Part shown: piece by piece, positions 7,900 through 16,376 of the stretch
Layout of the letters: each line of letters starts with the position of its first letter
Numbering within the stretch: the stretch's first letter is position 1
From: Arthrobacter methylotrophus
GTDB taxonomy: Bacteria; Actinomycetota; Actinomycetes; Actinomycetales; Micrococcaceae
Assembly (NCBI RefSeq): GCF_039539965.1
Contig: NZ_BAABED010000001.1
Location: 4,836,001 to 4,900,000 of the forward strand
Direction: 5' to 3'
DNA: 64,000 nucleotides
The notes under the pieces: generated by a model
What the model saw: the letters and a program-made list of their open reading frames with translations, nothing else
The model's database searches: none
What the model was told of the DNA's origin: nothing
Program-made: the position numbers and the translations under genes

Positions 7900-10800
7900 G
7901 TGATCACAGTCCTTGCCGTGACCTTTGCAGCGGCAACTGCGGCGCCTTGGATCTTCCGGAAACTCCAACGGAATGCGTTCTACGTTCTCGCAGCAGTTCC
8001 CGCCGCTGCCTTCGTCTGGCTGATCTTGCAGTATGACCGGATCTACCCCGGAAAAGGTGGAGAGCCCACCGGCGGTTTCATCGAAGAAACCCTCCCATGG
8101 ATTCCGAACCTCAAGCTTGAATTCGCCTTCCGCATGGACGTTCTGGCATGGGTGATTTCCTTGCTGGTCCTGGGCGTTGGTGCGCTGGTCCTGGTCTACT
8201 GCGCCCGGTACTTCAAGAACAAGGACGCTGACCTGGGCGGGTTCGGGGCCCAGTTGCTTGCCTTCGCCGGGGCGATGTTCGGCCTGGTGACAGCCGACGA
8301 CCTCTTGATGATGTTCATCTTCTGGGAACTCACCACGGTCCTGTCCTATCTCCTGATTGGCTATGCACGCACCCGCCTCGCCGCCCGGCGCTCGGCGTTG
8401 CAGGCCCTCATGGTCACCACAGCCGGCGGTTTGGCCATGCTCGTCGGCCTCATCGTTCTGGGCCAGGCCGCCGGGACATATCGGATTTCGGCGATCATGG
8501 CCGACGCCGCCACCCTCGTCACGGGGCCGGCTCAGGGAGCCGTTGCGGCCGCCGTCGTCCTCATTTTGATTGGTGCGATTACCAAATCGGCGCTTGTCCC
8601 TTTCCACTTCTGGCTCCCGGGCGCCATGGCCGCCCCTACTCCGGTGAGTGCCTATCTGCACGCTGCTGCCATGGTGAAGGCCGGCATCTACATCGTTGCC
8701 CGCATGGCGCCGGGGTTCAGCGAAAGCCCCTATTGGTTGCTCTTGGTGCTCGGACTGGGCCTGGCCACCATGCTGGTGGGCGGTTACCGTGCGCTGCGGC
8801 AGACCGACATCAAACTCATCCTTGCGTATGGCACCGTCAGCCAACTCGGGTTCCTCACCATGGTGGTGGGCCTCGGACGGCCCGACGCGGCGCTGGCTGG
8901 GCTAGCGCTCCTGCTTGCACACGGCCTCTTCAAAGCCTCCTTGTTCCTGGTGGTGGGCATCATCGACCACCAATCCGGCACGAGGGACATCCGCAAACTT
9001 TCCGGGGTGTACAAGTCCTCGCGGGCTCTCGCCATCGTGGCCGGAATCGCCGCCGCATCCATGGCCGGCGTACCTCCACTGGCAGGTTTCGTGGCCAAGG
9101 AATCGGTGTTTGAAGCGTTCGTCCACTACGGCACTGGCCCTGCTTCCCAACCATGGGGGCTGGTTCTCCTCGTCGGCTTGGTCCTGGGGTCCATCCTCAC
9201 GTTCGCTTACAGCGCGCGTTTCATGTGGGGCGCGTTCGCCACGAAGCCCGGAGTGGAACGGACGCCGTTCAAAGCCATCCAGCCAGCTTTCCTGGCCGCG
9301 CCAGCCATCCTGAGCATCCTCACCATCGTCTACGGCCTATGGCCGGATTCCGTCGACGGGTGGATCCAACCGTATGCGGCCCTGTTTGCCAGTCCAGCAG
9401 CCGGAACTGCCGCAGCCGCTGCCAACCATCTCGCGCTGTGGCACGGTCTGACACCCGCATTGGGCCTCACCGCCGTAACTTTCGCGGCCGGCGTCGTGAT
9501 GTTCTATGCTCGCAACTTTGTGGCCCGGGCGCAGAGCCGCGTCCCGGACTGGGTGGACGGGGATCGCGCCTACCAGCGCACCATCGGTGCCTTGGACGAC
9601 GTCGCCGTCTGGGTCACCGGACGCACACAGCGCGGTTCCCTGTACTTCTACCTGGCGGTCATTCTCACCGTGGCTTTCGCAGTCCCGCTGACGGCACTCG
9701 TGATGGCCAACAAACCGCTCCCGGGCGGTCTCTATCTGATCGACCCGAACTCGCCGCTCCAGCTCATCGCTGCAGCGGGAATCGTTGTTGGGGCGCTAGC
9801 CGCTGTTCGTGCCAACAAGCGCTTCCTCGCCGTCCTGATGGTCTCAGTCACCGGATACGGGATCGCTTTGATGTTCGCGTTGCAGGGAGCCCCGGACCTC
9901 GCCTTGACGCAAATGCTGGTGGAGACCATCATCCTGGTGGCCTTTGTCCTGGCGATGCGCAGCCTCCCTCCGGAGCTCCGGGACCGTACCGGCGGCAAAT
10001 ACCGAGTGGTTCGCGTCATCATCGGAGTAGCGTTCGCGGTGACCATGATCTTCGTCGCGATCTACGCCATGGGAGCCCGTATCGCCGAGCCCGTATCGCT
10101 CTCGTTCCCCCGGTTGGCTTACGAAGGGGGCGGCGGACTCAACGTGGTCAACGTAACGCTCGTGGACATCCGCGCCTGGGATACCTTCGGTGAGATCTCG
10201 GTGCTGGCAGTAGCCGCCACCGGCGTCGCGAGCTTGATCTTTGTCCGCAGCCGGGGGGAGCGCCTCAACAAAGCCGCCTCGATTCCCGAAGGAACGGTGG
10301 GGAGGCGCGCCGCCGCCGCCGGGGGCAGCTCGCGCGACGACGCCTCGCTGGCGCTCGTGCGCAAATTCGCAGGCTCCCTGGCGGATCCCTGGCTAGTGGC
10401 CGGCCGCACCCTGGCACCAGAACGGCGATCCATCATCTTCGAAGTGGTCACGCGGCTGATCTTCCACTCGATGATCGTCTTCTCCGTATACCTCCTGCTA
10501 GCCGGACACAACCTTCCGGGCGGCGGCTTCGCCGGAGGACTCACCGCCGGACTCGCGCTGACCATCCGTTACTTGGCCGGCGGTCGCTTCGAGTTGCGGG
10601 AAGCCGCGCCGATCAGCGCCGGAATGCTGCTGGGAACCGGTCTTGCGACGGCGGCAGCGGCCGGCTTCGTGCCCCTTCTTCTCGGCGGCCAAGTGTTCCA
10701 AAGTGCCATCATCGAGTTCTGGCTGCCGCTGTTCGGTGACGTCAAGTTCGTGACCTCCACCATCTTCGACATCGGCGTCTACTTCGTCGTAGTGGGCCTG

Positions 10801-10950
10801 GCGCTGGACGTGCTGCGCAGCTTGGGAGCAGAAATCGACGAGCATTTCGAAGAGACAGCCGGCGGAGACACAGGGCGTTCGGCGGAAATCCCGCCCGAAG
10901 TCCCCGTGTCCACCGAACCTGCGGCTCCGCAAGCGAAAGGGACCCCATGA
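7900..10950 (+). CDS. mrpA: Na+/H+ antiporter subunit A (MrpA/MnhA)
   Basis: A 1016-residue giant subunit of the Mrp cation/proton antiporter in the cytoplasmic membrane. The N-terminal two thirds is a NuoL-like proton-channel domain (DLLMMFIFWELTTVLSYLLIG, then KSALVPFHFWLPGAMAAPTPVSAYLHAA). The C-terminal part carries the MrpB domain (about 830-980; SMIVFSVYLLLAGHNLPGGGFAGG), so A and B are fused. The GTG start at 7900 is preceded by GCGGAG. It is the first gene of a six-gene operon with four-base overlaps (ATGA with mrpC). The complex exports Na+ using the proton gradient and supports pH and salt homeostasis. Confidence 0.95.
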   Translation: MITVLAVTFAAATAAPWIFRKLQRNAFYVLAAVPAAAFVWLILQYDRIYPGKGGEPTGGFIEETLPWIPNLKLEFAFRMDVLAWVISLLVLGVGALVLVYCARYFKNKDADLGGFGAQLLAFAGAMFGLVTADDLLMMFIFWELTTVLSYLLIGYARTRLAARRSALQALMVTTAGGLAMLVGLIVLGQAAGTYRISAIMADAATLVTGPAQGAVAAAVVLILIGAITKSALVPFHFWLPGAMAAPTPVSAYLHAAAMVKAGIYIVARMAPGFSESPYWLLLVLGLGLATMLVGGYRALRQTDIKLILAYGTVSQLGFLTMVVGLGRPDAALAGLALLLAHGLFKASLFLVVGIIDHQSGTRDIRKLSGVYKSSRALAIVAGIAAASMAGVPPLAGFVAKESVFEAFVHYGTGPASQPWGLVLLVGLVLGSILTFAYSARFMWGAFATKPGVERTPFKAIQPAFLAAPAILSILTIVYGLWPDSVDGWIQPYAALFASPAAGTAAAAANHLALWHGLTPALGLTAVTFAAGVVMFYARNFVARAQSRVPDWVDGDRAYQRTIGALDDVAVWVTGRTQRGSLYFYLAVILTVAFAVPLTALVMANKPLPGGLYLIDPNSPLQLIAAAGIVVGALAAVRANKRFLAVLMVSVTGYGIALMFALQGAPDLALTQMLVETIILVAFVLAMRSLPPELRDRTGGKYRVVRVIIGVAFAVTMIFVAIYAMGARIAEPVSLSFPRLAYEGGGGLNVVNVTLVDIRAWDTFGEISVLAVAATGVASLIFVRSRGERLNKAASIPEGTVGRRAAAAGGSSRDDASLALVRKFAGSLADPWLVAGRTLAPERRSIIFEVVTRLIFHSMIVFSVYLLLAGHNLPGGGFAGGLTAGLALTIRYLAGGRFELREAAPISAGMLLGTGLATAAAAGFVPLLLGGQVFQSAIIEFWLPLFGDVKFVTSTIFDIGVYFVVVGLALDVLRSLGAEIDEHFEETAGGDTGRSAEIPPEVPVSTEPAAPQAKGTP

Positions 10951-11402
10951 GCGTCAACCTCACCTTGTTGATCGTCATGGGCGTGCTGTATGCCTGCGGC
11001 ATCTACTTGATCCTGGAACGCAGTTTGACCCGTGTCCTGCTCGGACTCATGCTCCTGGCCAACGCCACCAACCTCCTGATCCTGGCCACGGGCGGATATG
11101 CCGGGCTTGCCCCGCTATTCAACAAATCCACTGATCCGCGCGCCTATAACGATCCCTTGCCGCAAGCCCTGATCCTGACGTCGATTGTCATCTCCTTCGC
11201 GGTGACGGCTTTCATGCTCGGCATCATCTACCGGACCTGGGCGTTGGCACGGCAGGACGATATCCAGGATGACGCGGAAGACCGGCGCGTGGCGAAAACA
11301 CCCAGCTTCGACGCCGAGGACGATTCCGTGGTTCCTGAAGAAACATCCGAATTCCCGGTCACGGCAGTCACAGAAGCAGCCAAGGAAGGAGGACCCGAGT
11401 GA
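10947..11402 (+). CDS. mrpC: Na+/H+ antiporter subunit C (MrpC/MnhC)
   Basis: A 151-residue NuoK-like subunit with three membrane helices in the first 100 residues (GVLYACGIYLILERSLTRVLLGLMLLANATNLLIL) and the conserved DPLPQALILTSIVISFAVTAF segment. The C-terminal 45 residues are an acidic soluble tail. The start overlaps the mrpA stop as ATGA. It forms part of the proton-pumping core of the Mrp complex with MrpA and MrpD. Confidence 0.95.
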   Translation: MSVNLTLLIVMGVLYACGIYLILERSLTRVLLGLMLLANATNLLILATGGYAGLAPLFNKSTDPRAYNDPLPQALILTSIVISFAVTAFMLGIIYRTWALARQDDIQDDAEDRRVAKTPSFDAEDDSVVPEETSEFPVTAVTEAAKEGGPE

Positions 11403-12976
11403 ACATGGCCAGCCTGGCGCCGCTCGCCGTCGTACTTCCCATCCTCGGTGCCGCGCTCACCTTCGCCCTGAACAGGAACCCGCTGGCGCAGCGCGTCGTC
11501 AGCATTGCTTTGCTGTCCCTCACCCTGCTCCTGGAATGCTTGCTCCTCGCCTCGGTATGGACCACAGGCACCGAATCCGTCACCCTGGGTGGTTGGCAGC
11601 CGCCGTTTGGCGTGGTGATGGTAGTAGACCAGTTTTCCTCGCTCATGCTGGTGGTCTCCTCCGTCATCAGCCTCGCGGTGTTGATCTACGCCACCGGCCA
11701 GGGAATGGCCGACGGCGACCGTGAAGCACCGGTCTCGATCTTCCACCCGACCTACCTGATCCTGGTTGCGGGCGTCTCCAACGCCTTCCTCACGGGTGAC
11801 CTCTTCAATCTGTACGTCGGCTTCGAAATCCTGCTGACGGCGAGCTATGTGCTCATGACTCTGGGTGGGACCGGGCCGCGTATCCGCGCAGGGGTCACCT
11901 ATGTAGTGGTTTCCGTCGTGTCTTCGGTGTTGTTCCTGATCGCCATCGCGATGATCTACGGAGCCACCGGAACCATCACCATGGCAGATCTCGCCATCAA
12001 GCTGGCCGCCCTTGATCCGGACACCAGGAACCTGCTCCACGTCATGTTGCTCGTTGCGTTCGGGATCAAGGCCGCCGTCTTCCCGTTGTCCTTCTGGCTC
12101 CCCGACTCGTATCCGACGGCACCCGCGCCGGTCACCGCCGTGTTCGCCGGTTTGCTGACCAAAGTGGGCGTCTATGCGATGGTCCGCACGGAGACCCTCC
12201 TCTTCCCGGGCGATACCTTGAACACCCCGCTGATGGTGGTAGCCCTCCTCACCATGCTCGTGGGGATTCTCGGCGCCATAGCCCAGAGCGACATCAAACG
12301 ATTACTTTCCTTCACCTTGGTCAGCCACATCGGCTACATGGTGTTCGGGCTGGCGATGTCCTCCATCGCGGGGCTTGCGGCTGCTGTCTTCTATGTGGCC
12401 CACCACATCACCGTCCAAACGAGCCTGTTCCTGGTGACCGGCTTGATCGAGCGCCGCGGCGGTAGCTCGTCCATAGACAGGCTGGGCGGGCTCGCCAAGT
12501 TGTCCCCGCTCCTTGCGCTCTTGTTCTTCATTCCGGCCATGAACCTTGCAGGTATTCCGCCGTTTTCAGGATTCCTGGGGAAACTCGGGCTCCTGCAGGC
12601 CGGCATAGCCTTTGGCACGCCGTTGGCCATCACCTTGGTGGTGGGAGGGGTGGTCACCAGTCTCTTGACCCTGCTGGCAGTTGCCCGTGTCTGGAACCGC
12701 GCATTCTGGCGGAAACCCGAGGACGCGGACTACCCGGCCCCCGCCCTGACGGACACAGCCGCCGTCGGCCTGCTCCCGCGGACCATGGTGGGGCCAACCG
12801 TCGCACTAGTGGTCTTTGGCATGGCGCTGACCGTCTTTGCCGGACCGCTGTTCCACTTGGCAGGGAACTCCGCGGAACAGATGCTGGACCGGTCCGCCTA
12901 CATCCATTCGGTGCTTGGCCAGAACGCCAAGGTTCCGGGGATCGCTGAACCGTCGGTGCAGGGCGGTGGCAAATGA
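11399..12976 (+). CDS. mrpD: Na+/H+ antiporter subunit D (MrpD/MnhD)
   Basis: A 525-residue NuoM/N-like proton-translocating subunit with about fourteen helices. Visible hallmarks are GDLFNLYVGFEILLTASYVLM, the Lys-bearing VAFGIKAAVFPLSFWLPDSYPTAPAP and QSDIKRLLSFTLVSHIGYM. The GTG at 11399 overlaps the mrpC stop and has AGGAGG six bases upstream; an ATG two codons later is an alternative. Its stop overlaps the start of mrpE. Confidence 0.95.
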   Translation: MNMASLAPLAVVLPILGAALTFALNRNPLAQRVVSIALLSLTLLLECLLLASVWTTGTESVTLGGWQPPFGVVMVVDQFSSLMLVVSSVISLAVLIYATGQGMADGDREAPVSIFHPTYLILVAGVSNAFLTGDLFNLYVGFEILLTASYVLMTLGGTGPRIRAGVTYVVVSVVSSVLFLIAIAMIYGATGTITMADLAIKLAALDPDTRNLLHVMLLVAFGIKAAVFPLSFWLPDSYPTAPAPVTAVFAGLLTKVGVYAMVRTETLLFPGDTLNTPLMVVALLTMLVGILGAIAQSDIKRLLSFTLVSHIGYMVFGLAMSSIAGLAAAVFYVAHHITVQTSLFLVTGLIERRGGSSSIDRLGGLAKLSPLLALLFFIPAMNLAGIPPFSGFLGKLGLLQAGIAFGTPLAITLVVGGVVTSLLTLLAVARVWNRAFWRKPEDADYPAPALTDTAAVGLLPRTMVGPTVALVVFGMALTVFAGPLFHLAGNSAEQMLDRSAYIHSVLGQNAKVPGIAEPSVQGGGK

Positions 12977-13539
12977 GCCGCAAGAGGATTTCATTCCGCA
13001 CTGAGTTGCCCCTGCTGGTGTGGCTGGTGGTCGTCTGGGGTGCACTCTGGCGTGACTTCAGCCCGGGCAACTTGGTGTTCGGTGCGCTGATCGCGGTGGT
13101 GGTGGCCAGGATTTTCTACTTGCCTCCCGTGGAACTCGGCGGACGCTTCAACGTGCTCCGAGCCATGTCTTTCGCCGTGGTCTTCCTTGGCAAGATCGTG
13201 GCCGCGAGCTTCCAGGTCATGTACCTCGCGGTCTTTCGCGGGCCTTCGGTGACCAACGCCGTCGTCGCTGTTCCCTTGCGGAGCCATTCCGACCTGATGG
13301 TCACCGCAACGGGACATGTGATTTCGTTGATTCCGGGTTCCCTGGTGGTGGAGGTGGACCGTTCGACGTCCACGCTCTACATCCACGGCCTCAATGTCCG
13401 CAACGATTCAGACACTGCAAGGCTGCGCCGGGAAGTCCAGGACACGGAGGCATCGCTCATCCGGATCATGGGAACGCGCGCGGAAGTGGACGCACTTCAG
13501 GCCGGAGACTGGCTTATGACGAGGGGAACTGGCTCATGA
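12973..13539 (+). CDS. mrpE: Na+/H+ antiporter subunit E (MrpE/MnhE)
   Basis: A 188-residue membrane subunit: two to three N-terminal helices (ELPLLVWLVVVWGALW and NLVFGALIAVVVARIFYLP) and a soluble C-terminal domain with the family motif TATGHVISLIPGSLVVEVD, followed by LYIHGLNV. It is needed for assembly and activity of the Mrp complex. The start ATG overlaps the mrpD stop by four bases and the stop overlaps mrpF likewise. Confidence 0.94.
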   Translation: MSRKRISFRTELPLLVWLVVVWGALWRDFSPGNLVFGALIAVVVARIFYLPPVELGGRFNVLRAMSFAVVFLGKIVAASFQVMYLAVFRGPSVTNAVVAVPLRSHSDLMVTATGHVISLIPGSLVVEVDRSTSTLYIHGLNVRNDSDTARLRREVQDTEASLIRIMGTRAEVDALQAGDWLMTRGTGS

Positions 13540-13814
13540 AAGACATCGTGCTGACCGTGACAGCGGTGATTCTCAGCCTCGCGGCGGCCGGAGCGATCTA
13601 CCGGATCGCCGTCGGACCTTCGCTCCTGGACCGTGTGCTGGCCTCCGACGTGCTGCTAGCCATTCTGGGTGCTGCGCTGGCGATCGACATGGCCGTCAAC
13701 AGGCACCTCAACAACCTCGTCTTGCTAGTCGCACTCACGCTGATTGGCTTCGTCGGTTCGGTGACGGTGGCACGCTTTGTGGCCGACCGGAGAGGACAGG
13801 TCAATGACTCCTAA
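13536..13814 (+). CDS. mrpF: Na+/H+ antiporter subunit F (MrpF/MnhF)
   Basis: A 92-residue three-helix subunit. It shows the conserved core YRIAVGPSLLDRVLASDVL followed by LAIDMAVNRHLNN and a final membrane helix. The start overlaps the mrpE stop (ATGA), and its last eleven bases overlap the start of mrpG. Confidence 0.94.
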   Translation: MKDIVLTVTAVILSLAAAGAIYRIAVGPSLLDRVLASDVLLAILGAALAIDMAVNRHLNNLVLLVALTLIGFVGSVTVARFVADRRGQVNDS

Positions 13815-14283
13815 CGCCACCGGAGTGGACGCCGTGATCGATGCCGTCACCGCCGTGCTGCTGATTCTCGGTGCGCTGATGTCATTGGGGGCGGCAATCG
13901 GCCTGTTGCGCTTCCCTGACTTGATGAGCCGGATGCATGCAGCCACCAAACCGCAAGTGTTGGGGCTTTTCCTCGTCCTAGCGGCCATCGGGCTGCAAAT
14001 GCGCGAATGGTGGGTGTGGCCGGTCCTGGCGGTCGCCTGGATCTTCCAACTGCTGACCGTGCCTGTGTCCGCGCACATGGTGGGCCGCGCAGGCTACCGG
14101 ACCAAGCACCTCCACCCCGAGCTGCTCAGCACCGACGAACTCGAGGCCGTGGTGCTGCGGGCGGCCGGCAAGCGGGATGCCGAGAAAGCTGAAGCGGGGG
14201 AGTCGGTACCGCCCCACGCCGGGAACACGGGCGGTGCTGCCGGTGCTGGCGGTCCCAATCGGAACGGCCAGCCGTCAGCCTAG
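13804..14283 (+). CDS. mrpG: Na+/H+ antiporter subunit G (MrpG/MnhG)
   Basis: A 159-residue last subunit of the operon, with three membrane helices and the family motif LLRFPDLMSRMHAATKPQVLG. ATG 13804 was chosen because it begins the conserved region and has GAGAGG in front; it overlaps mrpF by eleven bases. The final 60 residues are a Gly/Ala-rich soluble tail. Its TAG stop shares the CTAG tetranucleotide with the stop of the convergent DUF4235 gene. Confidence 0.93.
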   Translation: MTPNATGVDAVIDAVTAVLLILGALMSLGAAIGLLRFPDLMSRMHAATKPQVLGLFLVLAAIGLQMREWWVWPVLAVAWIFQLLTVPVSAHMVGRAGYRTKHLHPELLSTDELEAVVLRAAGKRDAEKAEAGESVPPHAGNTGGAAGAGGPNRNGQPSA

Positions 14284-14540
14284 ACGATGTCCTGCGTCTT
14301 CGAGAAGCGCGAGATGGCACGCTGGGTGCCTCGGCTGGCGACAACTTGGATGATGGCATTGACAGTCGCCGAAATCAGGGCGAACGTCAGCGCTGAGCGG
14401 AGGCTCGTCTCCATGTCGTCGTGGCCTTTCGGAGGCTTGTTGCCCGTGGTCTTTTCCCACACGGCATTGACCAGTTTGGTGCCGACAAAGCCCGCGCCGA
14501 TGCTCACGCCGGTGCCGAGTAGCTTGATGAGGAGATTCAT
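14280..14540 (-). CDS. DUF4235 domain-containing membrane protein
   Basis: An 86-residue protein matching the actinobacterial DUF4235 pattern: a glycine-rich N-terminal helix (LIKLLGTGVSIGAGFVGTKL), then WEKTTGNKPPKG, and a second helix (LTFALISATVNAIIQVVA) ending in an Arg/Lys-rich tail. Function is unknown; two membrane segments are predicted. It converges on mrpG and the two stop codons overlap in one CTAG. Confidence 0.85.
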   Translation of the reverse strand: MNLLIKLLGTGVSIGAGFVGTKLVNAVWEKTTGNKPPKGHDDMETSLRSALTFALISATVNAIIQVVASRGTQRAISRFSKTQDIV

Positions 14541-14618
14541 TCCGGGACTCCTTGAGGGGGGGAACAGGTCTGCCCCCAGCCTAACCCCACATCAGGCCCG
14601 CTACGGCCGCTACGCCCG

Positions 14619-15356
14619 CTAAGGCGCAAGGGACGGGGGCTGGCGCCTGTTCCGGAAGAACTCCTGCAATGCCCCTGGCTGCGGACGCACGGGTATGATC
14701 TCGCGTTCCCCGGCCAAGACGGCTTCCATGGTGCCGAGGGCGAGCAGTTCATCCAGCAGCACCAGAGTGGGCGGCATGAGCCTGAGTGTCCCCGCGGATT
14801 CAGCCTCAAGGATTCCGCGGACCGGCATCCACAGGGACGATGACGCCTCCGTGGTTTGATGCTTTGGCTCGGCTCCGGAAACCGGGCACGCAAGGTAGAA
14901 GTATGTGTCGAAGCGTTTGGGCTGGTCTTCCGGGGTGACCCAGTTGGCCCAGGGGCGGAGGGTGGCTGCATCGAGCTTCAGGCCGGCCTCTTCGAACACC
15001 TCGCGTTGCGCGGCCGCCAGCACTCTGCCGGCGTTGTGGCGTGCCGTCAAGGGCTCGACGGCGATGCTGCTCAGGTGCCACGCAGCGGCATGCCGTTCGA
15101 CCACGTCGTCCGCGAAGTCCCAGCCAGTGCTGTCCACGGTGTCGACCCGTCCGCCGGGGAAGACCACCATGCCTGCAGCGAAGTCCATGGTGGACACCCG
15201 GTGCTGAACGAATACCTCCAGGCCGTTTGCGGCGCCCGCAGGCCGCGCCGCCCCTTCGGAACTCCCTCGCCCAGCAGCATCGCGGACCAGGATCACGCTG
15301 GCGGCAAGCCTCGGTTCGGCCACTGTGGTGCTTTCCGCTGTACCAATGCCTGTCAA
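14619..15356 (-). CDS. NUDIX hydrolase (NUDT7/NUDT19-like, possible CoA diphosphatase)
   Basis: A 245-residue hydrolase of X-linked nucleoside diphosphates. The NUDIX signature is split: FPGGRVD is followed by an insertion of about 45 residues before AAQREVFEEAGLKL, which is the arrangement of NUDT19-like enzymes that act on acyl-CoA or CoA. The TTG start at 15356 was chosen because AAAGGAG lies five bases in front of it. The frame remains open to 15527, but that extension reads through palindrome B3 and is not protein-like. The C-terminal 100 residues are less conserved. The substrate remains a guess. Confidence 0.82.
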   Translation of the reverse strand: MTGIGTAESTTVAEPRLAASVILVRDAAGRGSSEGAARPAGAANGLEVFVQHRVSTMDFAAGMVVFPGGRVDTVDSTGWDFADDVVERHAAAWHLSSIAVEPLTARHNAGRVLAAAQREVFEEAGLKLDAATLRPWANWVTPEDQPKRFDTYFYLACPVSGAEPKHQTTEASSSLWMPVRGILEAESAGTLRLMPPTLVLLDELLALGTMEAVLAGEREIIPVRPQPGALQEFFRNRRQPPSLAP

Positions 15357-15386
15357 GACCGCTCCTTTGCCCCGCTTGCTGCGATG

Positions 15387-15474
15387 ATTCTGCTGGATCA
15401 TTCTCCCAGTTTCGCCGCCCGACCGCGCCGCCTCGGGCCTGCCAGCTCCAAGACAAGGAATGATCCAGCAGAAT
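15387..15474. repeat. Palindromic element B3 (solitary copy of family B)
   Basis: Perfect 17-base inverted repeat: ATTCTGCTGGATCATTC at 15387-15403 and its complement at 15458-15474, with a 54-base loop. The right arm is identical over 17 bases to the right arm of B2 (21573-21589), which flanks the DUF559 gene. The copy lies in the intergenic region between the divergent NUDIX gene and the riboswitch-controlled ykoE operon and has no gene of its own. Confidence 0.8.
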
Positions 15475-15544
15475 GCGTCACTTTCCCGTTCGGAACCCCG
15501 CCAAGGTGTAAACTGAACCACGCCCAAAAGGGTGGATTGATAAC

Positions 15545-15660
15545 GACAGGGGAGCGCCGCCGTCGGGCTCGCAGCAATGCGGCACGGAGGACGGGCGCTG
15601 AGAGTGCGGACAGCCGCAGACCCTCGAACCTGATCCGGCTAGTACCGGCGCAAGGGAGTC
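15545..15660 (+). promoter_or_regulatory. TPP riboswitch (THI element)
   Basis: The region carries the conserved TPP aptamer landmarks in order: AGGGGAGC at 15548-15555, CTGAGAG at 15598-15604, ACCCTCGAACCTGATCCGG around 15620-15638 and CGCAAGGGAG near 15649-15658. It lies directly upstream of ykoE, leaving about 90 bases for an expression platform. High thiamine pyrophosphate is expected to switch off the ykoEDC transporter. Confidence 0.93.
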
Positions 15661-15746
15661 GAGTTCTCATAGTGTCCGGAACCAGCGCGGCGGAAGCCGA
15701 ACGTAAGCCGGGAACACTTTCCCCTCCTGTTCCTCAGGAGGACAAA

Positions 15747-16376
15747 ATGACTGGTATTTCTTCAAGGCCGGGTCTCACCAAGCCCGCTTTCAACTGGCGC
15801 GTCGTGGACATCGTCGTGGCGGCCCTGATTTCCATCGCCGGTGGCGTGATTTTCTGGGCATGGGACCAGATGGCTCTGGTTGTCACGCCCGTGACGGCCG
15901 GCTACCCTCCGCTGGGGGGTCTGATCGCTGGTGGTTGGATGATTCCGGCAGTCCTGGGCATGCTCATTGTCCGCAAGCCCGGTGCCGCAATCTTCTGCGA
16001 AATAGTGGCCGCCACCAGCGAGCTCATCATGGGTAACCAGTACGGCACCACGGTCTTGATTTCGGGCCTGCTCCAGGGGCTCGGCGCGGAACTCATCTTC
16101 CTGGCGTTCATGTACAAGAAGTTCAACCTGCCGGTGTCCCTGCTGGCCGGTGCCGGTGCGGGCCTGTTCTGCGGGCTGAACGACTCCTTCCTGCCGTGGG
16201 GCTGGAACATCGCCTACGAAATCGGCGACAAGCTCGTGTACATCGTGTTCTGCACGCTTTCCGGCGCGGTCATTGCCGGAGCCTTGTCCTGGATCGCCAC
16301 CCGCGGCCTGGCCAAGACCGGCGTCCTGAGCGCGTTCGCGTCCCGTAAGGCCGCCTCGGAGCCTGTCTTTTCCTGA
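15747..16376 (+). CDS. ykoE: ECF transporter S component for HMP/thiamine (YkoE)
   Basis: A 209-residue substrate-binding membrane subunit of the group I ECF transporter YkoEDC, which takes up hydroxymethylpyrimidine or thiamine. It has about six helices with ATSELIMGNQYGTTVLISG in the middle and the conserved NDSFLPWGWNIAYEIGDKLVY segment. ATG 15747 has CAGGAGGA in front. The TPP riboswitch upstream supports the substrate assignment. Its stop overlaps the start of ykoD by one base (TGATG). Confidence 0.9.
   Translation: MTGISSRPGLTKPAFNWRVVDIVVAALISIAGGVIFWAWDQMALVVTPVTAGYPPLGGLIAGGWMIPAVLGMLIVRKPGAAIFCEIVAATSELIMGNQYGTTVLISGLLQGLGAELIFLAFMYKKFNLPVSLLAGAGAGLFCGLNDSFLPWGWNIAYEIGDKLVYIVFCTLSGAVIAGALSWIATRGLAKTGVLSAFASRKAASEPVFS

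Noticed and set aside
7771..8844. 357-codon open frame opposite mrpA
   Set aside because: Shadow of the mrpA coding strand, low-complexity charged sequence without motif.
15357..15527. Longer NUDIX protein starting at 15527
   Set aside because: The extra 57 codons translate palindrome B3 and resemble no NUDIX N-terminus, whereas TTG 15356 has a good Shine-Dalgarno sequence.
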